A stretch of DNA of 64,000 nucleotides from Pelotomaculum sp. PtaB.Bin104 (GCA_002067205.1 MVQL01000229.1:1-64000), one strand, 5' to 3'. Positions 1 to 8,836 are shown, counted from the stretch's first letter. The notes: generated by a model not told the origin, from the letters alone. Numbers and translations: made by a program.

Positions 1-1835
1 ACATCACGCAGAAACCCAGCACTTTCACTGTTGGTACTGCCCACGATAATACATTGCCGGGGATGACTTTCTGTTACATGTCCGTAGCTGGCACGATAGT
101 TATCATCACAACGGGATAAAAATGCTTTTACGTTGTTAACGTCAGTTTTCCGGATACCAGCAAGTTCGGGGATTTCTATAATCCAGAACCCCTGTATCTT
201 TTCAGGAGCATCCTTGCCTTTTCCCATGTCAGCAAAGGTCAGGCTGTCCGAGAACCACTCTCCGGCCAGCTTGCCAAAAAACGTAGATTTCCCTAGTCCG
301 GTCGCACCATTTATGACCAGCATGTAGTCAAACTTAATCCCTGGCTGATAAATGCGGGCGACTGCCGCCGCAAAAGTCTTTCTGGTAACAGCCCTGGTGT
401 ACGGGGTATCTTCTGCACCAAAGTAATCAATCAGAAGCGTTTCGACTCTTTTAACACCGTCCCAGGCAGGAAGTGTGTTAAGATACTCACGTATCGGATG
501 GAATTGTCTGGCAGCAGCTGCCGCCATAACTGCGTTATTCGTCTTAGTCGGTGAGTAGATGCCATAATGATTTTGCAGATATTCATAAAGTTTAGCCGCG
601 TCTGTTTCGCTCCAGCCAGGTTTGAACCTTTGCCAGGGTATTTCCCCGCGAACATCCACACCATCCCGCAGTTGGTTAAAAACAATACCGCTCAAATTAG
701 GGTCATTGTTTAATATCAGAAGATAATTTCCGAAACTGTCTTTAACAGCACCGGTCTTTTCAAGTTCCAAGGCTTTCTGCCAATCCGTATCCCTAAACTC
801 CTTCTCCGCCTGGGCTTTGCGTTCTTCAGCCAATTGCTCCTTGACCCGTTCATCCTTTATGGCTAGTTCCGTCATGGCCCTAAAGGAGGGTAGCTTTCCA
901 GGAGGGGTATCCATAGCGGTCTTGTCGTCGAGGTCGCGGAAGCGGTGTATTCGCACCAAATCAAAGGAATTCAGCAGCCTGCCGCAGGCCGGATCGGTAG
1001 CGTGATGGCTGTAGGCGAATTTGCCATCGTATATTACCAGTCCCGCTGAAGAATCAGCAGGGATATAGTCGTAACGCCCATTCATCGCGCTGGGTTCATA
1101 GACATCGGATAGAAAAGTGGCAATTGCGTCTTCAATGGAATAAGCCCGGCAGAACGCGCCGACTGCGCCTTCCTTAGTAAGGGGATCTGCCTGCTGGGTA
1201 ATCTGGCTACGAACCACTTCTGACTGACGCGAGGATACCGGCCATATGGAAGTATCTCGCCAGTCAGCGTATTTTCCGAGATATGCATCGGGGTTGAGCA
1301 GTTCGCCTTCTTTCTCTTGGAACACAAACTCACCATCGGATGGCGTAGACGGCCAATACATAAGCCGCGAGGGTTCATAAGTCGTGTCGTCAAACAAGTC
1401 AATACCGATTTCCTTGGCTACCATGCGACCAAGAGCGGGGTACTCGTCCTCGCTGACCTCGCGGGACAAAGGGATAACAAGCCGCAAGCGCGGTGCATCC
1501 GGGGTATGTTTGTGAGTAGAGTAAACACAGCACTTGAAATCGTGGAGCATATTAATTTCATCCCAAATTCCCGGCCTTGCGTAGTCCATATCCAAGGTGA
1601 GAAGGGAACGGCAGAGGATATAACCGTTCCTGCGTTTACCTTCACGTAGAGCGCCGCCCACAAAGCCGCCCACATCTTTGATAGAATCCTGTTGCGCGCG
1701 GCTCATCTTACGGAATTCCGATACCGTTTCGGTGGTGCGGATCGTCGTGCTAACCCGGGTGAGAAAATTTTCCCATGAGATGTCCCTGTTTTTCCACTTC
1801 TTATCCATGCGGCTGTTGCCGACCGCTATCTTCAC
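1..1835 (-). CDS. VapE-type phage primase/helicase, C-terminus cut by window edge
   Basis: This is the replication primase/helicase of the phage-like element. The first 611 codons are visible and the C-terminus lies outside the window. The N-terminal half resembles an archaeo-eukaryotic primase-polymerase: an LDMD acidic pair at about residues 82-84, then an STH...RLRLVIPL segment. The second half is a virulence-associated E family P-loop domain with Walker A NGATGLGKST at about 509-518, followed by the family pattern WFSDSL...KGKD...WIIEIPEL. The start is a GTG at 1833-1835, which overlaps the TGA of the upstream gene and follows a GAGGTGC ribosome site, so the two genes are probably translationally coupled. 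The family assignment rests on motif recall; the primase activity is inferred. Confidence 0.85.
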   Translation of the reverse strand, partial: MKIAVGNSRMDKKWKNRDISWENFLTRVSTTIRTTETVSEFRKMSRAQQDSIKDVGGFVGGALREGKRRNGYILCRSLLTLDMDYARPGIWDEINMLHDFKCCVYSTHKHTPDAPRLRLVIPLSREVSEDEYPALGRMVAKEIGIDLFDDTTYEPSRLMYWPSTPSDGEFVFQEKEGELLNPDAYLGKYADWRDTSIWPVSSRQSEVVRSQITQQADPLTKEGAVGAFCRAYSIEDAIATFLSDVYEPSAMNGRYDYIPADSSAGLVIYDGKFAYSHHATDPACGRLLNSFDLVRIHRFRDLDDKTAMDTPPGKLPSFRAMTELAIKDERVKEQLAEERKAQAEKEFRDTDWQKALELEKTGAVKDSFGNYLLILNNDPNLSGIVFNQLRDGVDVRGEIPWQRFKPGWSETDAAKLYEYLQNHYGIYSPTKTNNAVMAAAAARQFHPIREYLNTLPAWDGVKRVETLLIDYFGAEDTPYTRAVTRKTFAAAVARIYQPGIKFDYMLVINGATGLGKSTFFGKLAGEWFSDSLTFADMGKGKDAPEKIQGFWIIEIPELAGIRKTDVNNVKAFLSRCDDNYRASYGHVTESHPRQCIIVGSTNSESAGFLRD

Positions 1836-2245
1836 GTTACCTGCACCTCCTCACACTTCTCGGTAAAGTGCCGAATGGGTATGCCCTGCTTTTTTGCTTG
1901 GCTGATTTCCCGGGCCATACCATCTGACACCCGGTGTCCGAACACCCATAGCTGATCGCATTTGCTAAGTAGAACCAGGGCAAAATATAATCCGAGTTCG
2001 CGCTCTTTTGGGTCACTATCATCCATAAACTGTGGGTAGTGGAGATGTGGCGCGAGGGGGATATATCCCTTGCTAACGGCGAACCGGCAATAGCCCAGCA
2101 CACGGATGATGTTGTATCCCGTATCACCGGCAAAAGGAGAGCAGATGTAAACCAGCGGGCGGTGCCGTTTTTCCTTTTGCTTCACGTTCGCCGGTGCTTC
2201 TATAGCTTTAGGGTCTGAATAATGTTTTGAGTAGTATTTGTCCAT
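1832..2245 (-). CDS. DUF4406/DUF7768-like protein (nucleoside deoxyribosyltransferase-like fold)
   Basis: A 137-aa protein with the pattern VYICSPFAGD near residue 32 and LAPHLHYPQFMDD in the middle. These resemble small phage proteins related to nucleoside 2-deoxyribosyltransferases (DUF4406/DUF7768). Members are often found in phage replication regions, where a nucleotide-modifying role is suspected but not shown. The start ATG is preceded by a GAGGTGGTG ribosome site. Its stop codon overlaps the start of the VapE-like gene, and it follows the antirepressor by only two bases. Function here is inferred from the family only. Confidence 0.65.
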   Translation of the reverse strand: MDKYYSKHYSDPKAIEAPANVKQKEKRHRPLVYICSPFAGDTGYNIIRVLGYCRFAVSKGYIPLAPHLHYPQFMDDSDPKERELGLYFALVLLSKCDQLWVFGHRVSDGMAREISQAKKQGIPIRHFTEKCEEVQVT

Positions 2246-2247
2246 GA

Positions 2248-3039
2248 CTACACCACCTCAAAATCGAGTCCCTGTTCAATCAGCGGAAGGTAGCCGTTTG
2301 ATTTTAGTAGTTCATAAATGAACAGCCGACCTTTCTGGGTCCAGTAGGTATGGATTTTGGAATGTATCTCTCCGTTGCTGCCGGGATAGCTGTGGGTTTT
2401 AGTGCATGTGTAGCCATTCTCGGCGTATTTCTGGTATAAAAGCCAGATGTTGCCCTGTTTGAACTGGATGCCCAGCTTGTGTAGGTACTCGTTGAGCCAC
2501 TGCCCGGACTTTCCATAATCCTTGGCAATTGTAGTGATGGCTACGGCATCCTTGCAGTTCAGGATCACATCAAAATAACTGGCTTTAGGTTTCATTTCAG
2601 CAATCTGCTGCTTCTGGACGCTGACCGTGGCGGCAAGGGCAGCATTCTTGGCCCGCTCCGACTTAAGTTCCTGTAAAGCCCTGATGAAAAGATCAGGATC
2701 AGCAAGCAGCTCATCGATGGCATAAAGACCATGTTTGCGGATGGACGGAAGAACCTCGTCAAACACCCAGCGTTCGAACCTTTCTGCGGAGGGCAGCTTA
2801 CTATGGACAATCAATCGGTATAGATCGCCCTCAGTAATAAAGTTGATTTGCTGTTCGCCACCTGGGGTAAGGACTCGGTGTTTCACCGACCCCTTTGTGT
2901 GCCGCTTAATTGCATCGTAGGGATCGGCGTATCCGAGCAGCCTGGCACAATCGGTGGCGGGGAACATTTCTTTGCCGCCAATGATCAGCACACCAAGGGT
3001 ACCGAACTCGCTGTTTCTGAAAACCTGTAATCCGTTCAT
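2248..3039 (-). CDS. Phage antirepressor, BRO-N plus KilA-C-like domains
   Basis: A 263-aa protein with a BRO-N type domain in its first 110 residues (FRNSEFGTLGVLIIGGKEMF, CARLLGYADP, FITEGDLYRLI, FERWVFDEVLPSIRKHG). A short coiled segment follows at about 125-150. The C-terminal half resembles an antirepressor KilAC domain (AITTIAKDYGKSGQWLNEYL). Such proteins bind DNA or other phage regulators and counter repression. It has a strong AGGAGG ribosome site and sits between the DNA polymerase and the DUF4406-like gene on the leftward early transcript. Confidence 0.85.
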   Translation of the reverse strand: MNGLQVFRNSEFGTLGVLIIGGKEMFPATDCARLLGYADPYDAIKRHTKGSVKHRVLTPGGEQQINFITEGDLYRLIVHSKLPSAERFERWVFDEVLPSIRKHGLYAIDELLADPDLFIRALQELKSERAKNAALAATVSVQKQQIAEMKPKASYFDVILNCKDAVAITTIAKDYGKSGQWLNEYLHKLGIQFKQGNIWLLYQKYAENGYTCTKTHSYPGSNGEIHSKIHTYWTQKGRLFIYELLKSNGYLPLIEQGLDFEVV

Positions 3040-3143
3040 AAAAAACCTCCTGAACCAATATTTTGTGAAGCTCTTAGGACAGGCTTCACCAATAAGCGGA
3101 TCAGAAGGCTAAATCGAACCCCCTTTTTACGTCTGTAAAGGAG

Positions 3144-5090
3144 TCAATCTTTTTTATAGAAAAGGCACTCAAAGCCATCGGCGCGAAGCAAAAGCCCCTT
3201 TGCCCAGGGAGGAGTCTCACCCATAACCTGGCAGATATCATCAACCGATGCCCAAGCCGGGGCTTCAATCACAACCTCGTCATGAACATGCATCACGATA
3301 CTGCAGCCCAAGGCATCCAAACGGCGCATGGCATAACAAAGGATATCCCTGGATGCTGCCTGTACAATGTTCTCAACAAACTTAGGCCCGTAGCTTTCGA
3401 TGCGCTCCCATTTCTTGTTTGTCCCAATACCCTCATATGTCACCGATTCGCCGCCGAAGCGGTTTAGCTCTATTCTGGGCTTTACATAGCAAAGCTTCCT
3501 ACCGGATGGCAAGGTGATGAACAGCATTCCGCTGCGGTACTCAATACGGATTCCGTGTGTTTCCGCAGTGGCGCGATCCTTGACCGCTCTTTTGGCAGCC
3601 CGGTCAACGTCCCACCAGAACCGGACGATATTGGGATTGGCCTTTCGCCAGGCGGTTACTAGCGGCTGGAGTTCATCCTCAGTAAGCCCCATATCAAGAG
3701 CGCCCATAGCGGTTAAAGCGCCGACTGATCCGCCGTAGCCAAGCGCCAATTCGGCTATTTTCCCTTTCTGGCGCAGCGGGCTGCCTTTGGTGACCTCTTC
3801 AATGGGGACATGGAATATCTGCGCCGCCGATGCTTCATAAATCTTGCCGTGGGTGGCAAATACCTCATTACGCCAAGTTTCACCCGCCAACCAGGCTATT
3901 ACCCTGGCTTCAATGGCGGAAAAGTCAGCAACGATAAATTTGAATCCAGATTGGGGGATGAATGCGGTACGGATAAGTTCGGATAAAACGGAGGGCACAG
4001 AATCATAGAGCATCTCTGCTGCATCAAATTGCCCGGAGCGAATAAGATTGCGCGCTTCCTCCAAATCTGGTAGATGGTTTTGCGGAAGGTTTTGTACTTG
4101 AATCAACCGCCCAGCAAAACGCCCGGTACGATTAGCTCCGTAGAACTGCAGCAACCCGCGCGCCCTGCCGTCGGAGCAGACTGCGTTTTCCATGCCTGTG
4201 TATTTCTTTATACTGGACTTGGCTAGCTTCTGCCGTAATTCTAAAACACGTCCCAGATTTCCGGGTGCGGTCTTAAGCAGTTCCTTAACCGTGGCCTTGT
4301 CCAACGTGTCTGTTTCAAGACCATGATCAGCGAGCCAGGACTTCATCTGCACGACTGAGTTGGGATTATCCAGTGCGGTCAGCTCTTGCATAACTCGCGT
4401 CAGTTCCGACCGGGATTGCTCATCGCAGCGGATCGCCTGCCTGACCAGGGTCATGTCCAGAAGGATACCTCGGTCATTGATTTCCTGGTCGAGGATATAG
4501 TTTTTCCACTCATCCTCCGGTACGGGGAAGTTCGCCAGCTTTGCCTGTATTGCCATTTCCGTTTCCACATCGCGGGCATTGTAGGCCTTGAAGCGTTCCC
4601 ACCTTTCAGGGTCGTGTTCGGGGAGATTACGTGTTCGCTGGCCGTTTGTTTTTGTGGGCTTGCAGGGCATGGAGAAGTAGCGGATTAGATCTTTCCCCTC
4701 GATCAGCTTTTGCTTTTCCGCGCCGGTGACCAACGCAGCACCCTCCAGCGATAAAGGCAGACCAAGATAGGCGGACCAGACCATGGTGCAGCGCCAGGAA
4801 TTTGGTTTCAGCCACTGGTTAAGATAGCGGGACAGGCATACCCGTTCAAACTGCGCATTATGTGCCCATTTGATAACGGATTCATCTAAAAGGGCGCTGT
4901 AAATCTCATCTGGCAGATGTTCACCGCTGGCCAGATCAATAACCTGAACACCTCCGCCGTCAACACTGTAACCGAACAACAGGATTTCAAAGTCCGGGGA
5001 CTCAGCATAGCGATAGACCCCGCTTTTGGCGAGGTCTATGGACGAAAATGTTTCCAAGTCCAAGAAGAGTGTTTTTATTTGATCCACCAA
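3144..5090 (-). CDS. Phage-type family A DNA polymerase
   Basis: A 648-aa DNA polymerase of the kind found in phage replication modules, shorter than cellular Pol I and lacking the 5'-nuclease domain. The N-terminus carries a DEDD-type 3'-5' exonuclease motif (FLDLETFSS, about residues 9-17). Polymerase motif A (VADFSAIEARVIAWLAG) lies near residue 387 and motif C (HVHDEVVIEAP) near residue 602. The start is a TTG at 5088-5090 or the following GTG; both lie just behind a GGGAGG site, and the GTG has the better spacing. The upstream HNH gene overlaps the first 16 bases. It probably replicates the element together with the VapE-like protein. Confidence 0.93.
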   Translation of the reverse strand: MVDQIKTLFLDLETFSSIDLAKSGVYRYAESPDFEILLFGYSVDGGGVQVIDLASGEHLPDEIYSALLDESVIKWAHNAQFERVCLSRYLNQWLKPNSWRCTMVWSAYLGLPLSLEGAALVTGAEKQKLIEGKDLIRYFSMPCKPTKTNGQRTRNLPEHDPERWERFKAYNARDVETEMAIQAKLANFPVPEDEWKNYILDQEINDRGILLDMTLVRQAIRCDEQSRSELTRVMQELTALDNPNSVVQMKSWLADHGLETDTLDKATVKELLKTAPGNLGRVLELRQKLAKSSIKKYTGMENAVCSDGRARGLLQFYGANRTGRFAGRLIQVQNLPQNHLPDLEEARNLIRSGQFDAAEMLYDSVPSVLSELIRTAFIPQSGFKFIVADFSAIEARVIAWLAGETWRNEVFATHGKIYEASAAQIFHVPIEEVTKGSPLRQKGKIAELALGYGGSVGALTAMGALDMGLTEDELQPLVTAWRKANPNIVRFWWDVDRAAKRAVKDRATAETHGIRIEYRSGMLFITLPSGRKLCYVKPRIELNRFGGESVTYEGIGTNKKWERIESYGPKFVENIVQAASRDILCYAMRRLDALGCSIVMHVHDEVVIEAPAWASVDDICQVMGETPPWAKGLLLRADGFECLFYKKD

Positions 5091-5653
5091 TATATCCTCC
5101 CGTACTTGATATTGCTAATCGTTGTTTGAGACACTCCGAATTCGTTTGCCAAGTCAACACCACGCATTCCGCAATAGAGGGAAAAACGTATCGATTCAAC
5201 ATCTTCTATACTCAGCTTCCTCCAACGTCCGCCTTGCCGGTAAACATCCAAAATATTCTCGGTACGTGTGCCGTAGCGAAGATTCTCTATACGGTTGTCC
5301 GTCGGGTCACCGTTAATGTGGAGCACCTCCATTTCAACAGGCGGGTTCCCTTTAAAAGTCTTTATTACAAGTTGGTGAACCGGCTGACCATTACCGCCAT
5401 GTTCCAGAACTACAGATAAGTGTCCGCTTTTGGAATATTGGCCTGGACGCAATATACGTTCCGGTACGGTTCTAAGAAACTCTCTGCCCGTATAATGATT
5501 TACGCTGCGGACTTTGCGTTCGAGGCTCTTAACCCGTCCAAGACTGCTTGCTTGGTACCGTCCTTCGTAACCGGGAATATCTTTCCAAATCTCTGATTCT
5601 TCAGATGCCGCAAAGGGAGTGACACATACTCCCTTTACAGTTAATAGCCTCAT
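5075..5653 (-). CDS. NUMOD4-HNH endonuclease (probable homing endonuclease)
   Basis: A 192-aa protein. A NUMOD4 motif (EIWKDIPGYEGRYQASSLGR) opens at about residue 20. An HNH core follows (VHQLVIKTFKGN, then LHINGDPTDNRIENLRYGT, about residues 90-130), and a C-terminal helix-turn-helix (GVDLANEFGVSQTTISNIK). This architecture is typical of free-standing phage homing endonucleases. Its ATG overlaps the stop of the DUF2815 gene (ATGA) and its 3' end overlaps the polymerase start by 16 bases. It is therefore neatly embedded in the operon rather than placed in an intron. Whether it cuts the neighbouring polymerase region of related phages is inference. Confidence 0.85.
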   Translation of the reverse strand: MRLLTVKGVCVTPFAASEESEIWKDIPGYEGRYQASSLGRVKSLERKVRSVNHYTGREFLRTVPERILRPGQYSKSGHLSVVLEHGGNGQPVHQLVIKTFKGNPPVEMEVLHINGDPTDNRIENLRYGTRTENILDVYRQGGRWRKLSIEDVESIRFSLYCGMRGVDLANEFGVSQTTISNIKYGRIYWWIK

Positions 5654-6228
5654 GACAGGAAATCATCGTCCACATCAGCGGCAAAATCGTCAGCAGCATT
5701 GGATCTGCCACCCAGCGGTTCACCGTCACGGATTTTCTGGATGTTGCCCAGACCACAGGCAATTCCTTTGTTGCCGTTGGAGTTGAAGGCATAGAAGTTG
5801 ATGCTGACTCTCGCGTAAACGCCAGAATAAATCTCTGAACGTTCAAGGATAGGGTTGACTTGCCTGTCCACGATTTGCGGAGCGGTATTGCTATTGGCGT
5901 TTACAAAATAGCTGTTGGCGTAGGCTTCGTCATCAGGGCGGTCGACATCGCCATCACGGAGCGGAAGTTTTAACTGCGCTTTAGAGGGAATCTTGCCGCC
6001 AAATTTGCCTTTGCCTTCCTCGATAGCAGCATCCACAGCAGCATTGATGGCCGCGATGGTCTTGGTGTCTGACTTAGGGATAATCAGGCTGACACTGTAT
6101 TTCTCCGCGCCGCCGTTGATGGACTTGGGTTCCCATACGTTCGCATAGGATAGACGTACAATGCCGGTGATAACCTTGGTGGGATTTTTCCCAGGACTAC
6201 GATTAACTCTGCTTGCTGTATTTGACAT
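5650..6228 (-). CDS. DUF2815 protein, phage ssDNA-binding-like
   Basis: A 192-aa protein of the DUF2815 family, common between DUF2800 and DNA polymerase genes in Clostridial phages and resembling T7-type single-strand DNA-binding proteins. The C-terminus is very acidic (DDFAADVDDDFLS), as in many SSBs that recruit partners through an acidic tail. The start was set at the ATG of MSNTAS because GGAGG lies eight bases before it; an upstream ATG eight codons earlier lacks such a site. The ssDNA-binding role is inference from family resemblance and the acidic tail. Confidence 0.82.
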   Translation of the reverse strand: MSNTASRVNRSPGKNPTKVITGIVRLSYANVWEPKSINGGAEKYSVSLIIPKSDTKTIAAINAAVDAAIEEGKGKFGGKIPSKAQLKLPLRDGDVDRPDDEAYANSYFVNANSNTAPQIVDRQVNPILERSEIYSGVYARVSINFYAFNSNGNKGIACGLGNIQKIRDGEPLGGRSNAADDFAADVDDDFLS

Positions 6229-6232
6229 AGTA

Positions 6233-7360
6233 TTAAACCTCCAAAAATTCATTTTTTGCGTTTGATGTACTCATTGCCGGTCGCTTATCCGTAACCGGAA
6301 CCAGGGTCGGTTTGCCGGGCGGCTTTATAACCAGTCCGCCGAGGATTTCATTAAACCTGGATTTGCCCATCAGCTTTTCCATCTCAGTAATAGTGATAAG
6401 GCTCTCTCTATAGATGTCGCGGTATCCAGCGGCTTTTGCCGCTTCGGCGACGGCTTTCTCATCGGTATATTTCCGGACGGAGCGCCCCTCGACCACCTTG
6501 AAGCCGGGCCATTCCTTGCCATGGTTCACAGCGGCGTCTGTGGCATAGGCTATAATCTCATTTGCCCAGTTGGTCAGGTCGCCGATCAAATTGAGAACCT
6601 CGCCAATTTCCTCATCGGAAAGCAAGGGAGGAAGGGCAAACTCAAAGGCCGCCAGTTTAAGCTTGGCTTCGGCTCTGGCTCGACACTTTACCGCAGCCCG
6701 GCAGAACTGGCAGTGTTCACCTGGGACGTACTCGCCCTCACCTTTAAAAGCCAACTCAGCGGTAGATATCAGTTTTTCCTCCGCCCATTGATAAAGCGAT
6801 TCTTTAAATACCGTGAAGGTGCTGACATTCTCCCGGCGTGGCTGGAAAATGGTCATGGCCACTGTGCTGATGTCATATATCCCGTCAAACAACTCCAGGG
6901 TACCAAGTGCATACAGCTTCATCTGGGGATTGTCCTTGGCATTCACTAGAACGCCCTGCCCATACTTGAAATCGATAACATGGAGTGTGCCGTCGCCGAT
7001 AATCACACAGTCTCCTGTGCCAAAGCCATCCGGAACATACCTTGAAAAATCCAGCCTTTGCTCAATCAACACCAACGGGTCGTTGCAAGCCAACTTTATC
7101 TGGGCGATGGTTTCAAGAACAAAATCCACATAAGCGTCGGTGTGTGCGTCCATTTCGTCGCAGTCGTACTTGGAGATTGGCTTCTTCGAGCGCATTTTCA
7201 GTGCCCGGCGCAGCTTATGTTCAGCGAGGGCATGAGCTGCGGTACCCTCAGCAGCGGCTTCGCTTTCACTCTCATCAAACTCCAGTTCCAGCCTGGCTGA
7301 TGGAGTACAGTTCATCCAGCGGTGCGCTCCGGAAGCGGAGAGAATAGCGTGTTTGCTCAT
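6233..7360 (-). CDS. DUF2800 protein, Cas4/RecB-like nuclease fold
   Basis: A 375-aa protein starting MSKHAILSASGAHRWMNCTP, the usual opening of DUF2800 proteins. It has features of PD-(D/E)XK nucleases of the Cas4/RecB type: GTAAHALAEH near residue 40, DCVIIGDGTLHVIDFKYGQG near 125, and a late cysteine cluster (HCQFCRAAVKCRARAE) that may hold an iron-sulfur cluster together with the C of MNCTPS. In phage genomes it sits next to the DUF2815 gene and may process DNA during replication or recombination. Its ATG overlaps the TGA of the preceding gene. Confidence 0.82.
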   Translation of the reverse strand: MSKHAILSASGAHRWMNCTPSARLELEFDESESEAAAEGTAAHALAEHKLRRALKMRSKKPISKYDCDEMDAHTDAYVDFVLETIAQIKLACNDPLVLIEQRLDFSRYVPDGFGTGDCVIIGDGTLHVIDFKYGQGVLVNAKDNPQMKLYALGTLELFDGIYDISTVAMTIFQPRRENVSTFTVFKESLYQWAEEKLISTAELAFKGEGEYVPGEHCQFCRAAVKCRARAEAKLKLAAFEFALPPLLSDEEIGEVLNLIGDLTNWANEIIAYATDAAVNHGKEWPGFKVVEGRSVRKYTDEKAVAEAAKAAGYRDIYRESLITITEMEKLMGKSRFNEILGGLVIKPPGKPTLVPVTDKRPAMSTSNAKNEFLEV

Positions 7361-7680
7361 TTCAGCCCCTCCGCATCCGCTAGAAGTGCGGGATAATTTG
7401 CCGGGTCAATTTCACTGAGCCTTGATGCACCGTGCTTTTCCAGTAGCGCTCGAACCTCAGCGGTGAAGCCGTCATGGCTTTTTGCGGCCAGCATAGCCCG
7501 GACTTGCTCAAGTGTAACCGCTTTGGTTTCAGGCTTTTCTTCTTTATTAATAGCGGATGTTTCTGCCTGAGTTGTCTCAGACGGTTTACCACCGGATATC
7601 TCATCTGCAATTGCCTGCACGCTATTTGCCAAATTACGCAAATCAGACACCACATTGAGAAGCAGCTTGGTTCTGCTCAT
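7357..7680 (-). CDS. Small phage protein of unknown function
   Basis: A 107-aa protein beginning MSRTKLLLNVVSDLRNLANS. It has an N-terminal amphipathic helix, a charged low-complexity linker rich in E/K/T (about residues 33-55), and a C-terminal helical domain (TLEQVRAMLAAKSHDGFTAE, LLEKHGASRLSEID). Similar small proteins lie directly before DUF2800 genes in Clostridial prophages; I know no function. The start was moved 18 codons in from the longest frame because an AAGGAGG site precedes this ATG. It overlaps the upstream gene by 38 bases and the downstream gene by four. Confidence 0.7.
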   Translation of the reverse strand: MSRTKLLLNVVSDLRNLANSVQAIADEISGGKPSETTQAETSAINKEEKPETKAVTLEQVRAMLAAKSHDGFTAEVRALLEKHGASRLSEIDPANYPALLADAEGLK

Positions 7681-7882
7681 GCTCCATGCCTCCTTCCTTG
7701 ATTTCTTTGATCTCCACCGTCTCGACTGAATCACCGGGCGTTATTACGATGACTCCCACCTTTTCGCCAAACAACAGATCCAGTAGCCTACGGTAGATTC
7801 TTTGTGACCCGCTTTGCAGCACCGGGCTTCGTATACCATCAGGGCGTGTCACGTTGATGGTAACCTTGTGTTTAAGGCCCAT
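7643..7882 (-). CDS. Small phage hypothetical protein
   Basis: A 79-aa protein I do not recognise. The first half is basic and beta-strand-like (HKVTINVTRPDGIRSPVLQS); the second half is acidic. The ATG follows GAAGGGAGCTG. It overlaps the next gene by 38 bases, an arrangement typical of compact phage operons, which supports it being real. No enzymatic motif is visible. Confidence 0.6.
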   Translation of the reverse strand: MGLKHKVTINVTRPDGIRSPVLQSGSQRIYRRLLDLLFGEKVGVIVITPGDSVETVEIKEIKEGGMEHEQNQAASQCGV

Positions 7883-7960
7883 TTTTTTCAGCTCCCTTCG
7901 GAGGGTGTTTGGTTGTCCCTCATCAATAAGCGAAAAAGGGAATCCAATCGAACCCCCGAA

Positions 7961-8452
7961 TCAGGGGAAATGTTTTCTAAGCTTTTCATGTACCTTTTTC
8001 AGGCGGTTGCGGATGGCTGCCTCGGTCACGCCTTCCTCGGCGGCGATGTCCGTGTTGGAGCGCTTGTCCACATATACTTTCTTAAAAAGCTCCAACTGTT
8101 GTGGCAACAGTGATTTCATTGCAATAGCCAGCTTATTGAGCAGGACTTGATGGGCTTCTTCCTCTTCGCTTTCAATGAATATGGCTTCGGGATTGGTGCT
8201 GTCATCGGCCAGGTAGGAATTGCGATCATCTGCTTCTTCGCTATCACCATTGTGGTAGGCATTCAGGTGTGAGGTTCGGTAATTGATGCGGCGCTGCTCG
8301 TCAACTTCCGTATCATCCCAAGAATGAAGCAGTTCAATATCGGCCTCGGTTACGCCGTCTTTACCAGGGGTGATGATAATTTTTGTGCCTTCGGCGGTGT
8401 AATAGATATAGGTGGTGCGGTTCTTTTGGCTGGTTTTGTACTTTCTTGACAT
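7961..8452 (-). CDS. Sigma-70 region 4-like phage transcription factor
   Basis: A 163-aa protein whose C-terminal 60 residues form a sigma-70 region 4-type helix-turn-helix (LLPQQLELFKKVYVDKRSNT, then DIAAEEGVTEAAIRNRLKKV). Region 2 is absent, so it is probably not a full sigma factor. It may activate transcription by contacting core polymerase, as late-gene regulators of Firmicute phages do. The N-terminus is an acidic, strand-rich domain. Its ribosome site lies inside a short hairpin with a GAAA loop (8458-8473), and a terminator-like structure stands upstream, so its expression may be tightly gated. Confidence 0.78.
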   Translation of the reverse strand: MSRKYKTSQKNRTTYIYYTAEGTKIIITPGKDGVTEADIELLHSWDDTEVDEQRRINYRTSHLNAYHNGDSEEADDRNSYLADDSTNPEAIFIESEEEEAHQVLLNKLAIAMKSLLPQQLELFKKVYVDKRSNTDIAAEEGVTEAAIRNRLKKVHEKLRKHFP

Positions 8453-8457
8453 GCTTT

Positions 8458-8473
8458 GGCTCCTTTCGGAGCC
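8458..8473 (-). promoter_or_regulatory. Hairpin over the ribosome site of the sigma-like gene
   Basis: On the minus strand GGCTCC-GAAA-GGAGCC forms a perfect 6-bp stem with a GNRA-type GAAA loop. The GGAG of the 3' arm is the Shine-Dalgarno sequence of the gene starting at 8452. When folded, the site would be hidden from ribosomes. Regulation by this hairpin is inference. Confidence 0.55.
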
Positions 8474-8492
8474 TGATCAAGCAGCCAGAAGC

Positions 8493-8539
8493 AAAAAAAA
8501 CGAGCCAAACGCATAGCTTTACAGCTACTTGTCAGGCTC
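8493..8539 (-). terminator. Intrinsic terminator or attenuator before the sigma-like gene
   Basis: Read on the minus strand, GAGCC (8535-8539) pairs with GGCTC (8502-8506). An inner stem TAGCT/AGCTA with a four-base loop (8514-8527) sits between them, and eight U residues follow (8493-8500). It lies between the zinc-ribbon gene and the sigma-like gene, so leftward transcription may be attenuated here. Confidence 0.55.
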
Positions 8540-8608
8540 ATCCGTCATATTTAATCTCTGCCACTGAGGTGGCATTTGCGTCGTGCTCAGGACAAAGTAC
8601 GTGATGCT

Positions 8609-8836
8609 TTATTCAATTTTCTTGAGGCCGATTTCAGACTTACAGTTATGGCATTTAGTGTAATAATCGGCATCCCATGAATCTCCCTCCTCCATAACAT
8701 GGAGTAAGGATGTAGTGTTGATTCCTTCATCGATGATGCGGTATTCGCATTTTGGACACCTTAATCGCTTCCTTTGGTATTTGTGACCTCTGCTTTTCTT
8801 TTTCTTATTTGTTTCAGACCCGACAGATGGAATCAT
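8609..8836 (-). CDS. Small zinc-ribbon protein
   Basis: A 75-aa protein with a basic N-terminus (NKKKKSRGHKYQRKR) and two CxxC knuckles, CPKC near residue 28 and CHNC near residue 63. It should bind one zinc ion and perhaps DNA or RNA. The ATG is preceded by a strong AGGAGG site. It is the first gene of the leftward early transcript, just downstream of operator-like palindrome 8876-8898, so it is probably under repressor control. I do not recognise a specific family. Confidence 0.65.
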   Translation of the reverse strand: MIPSVGSETNKKKKSRGHKYQRKRLRCPKCEYRIIDEGINTTSLLHVMEEGDSWDADYYTKCHNCKSEIGLKKIE

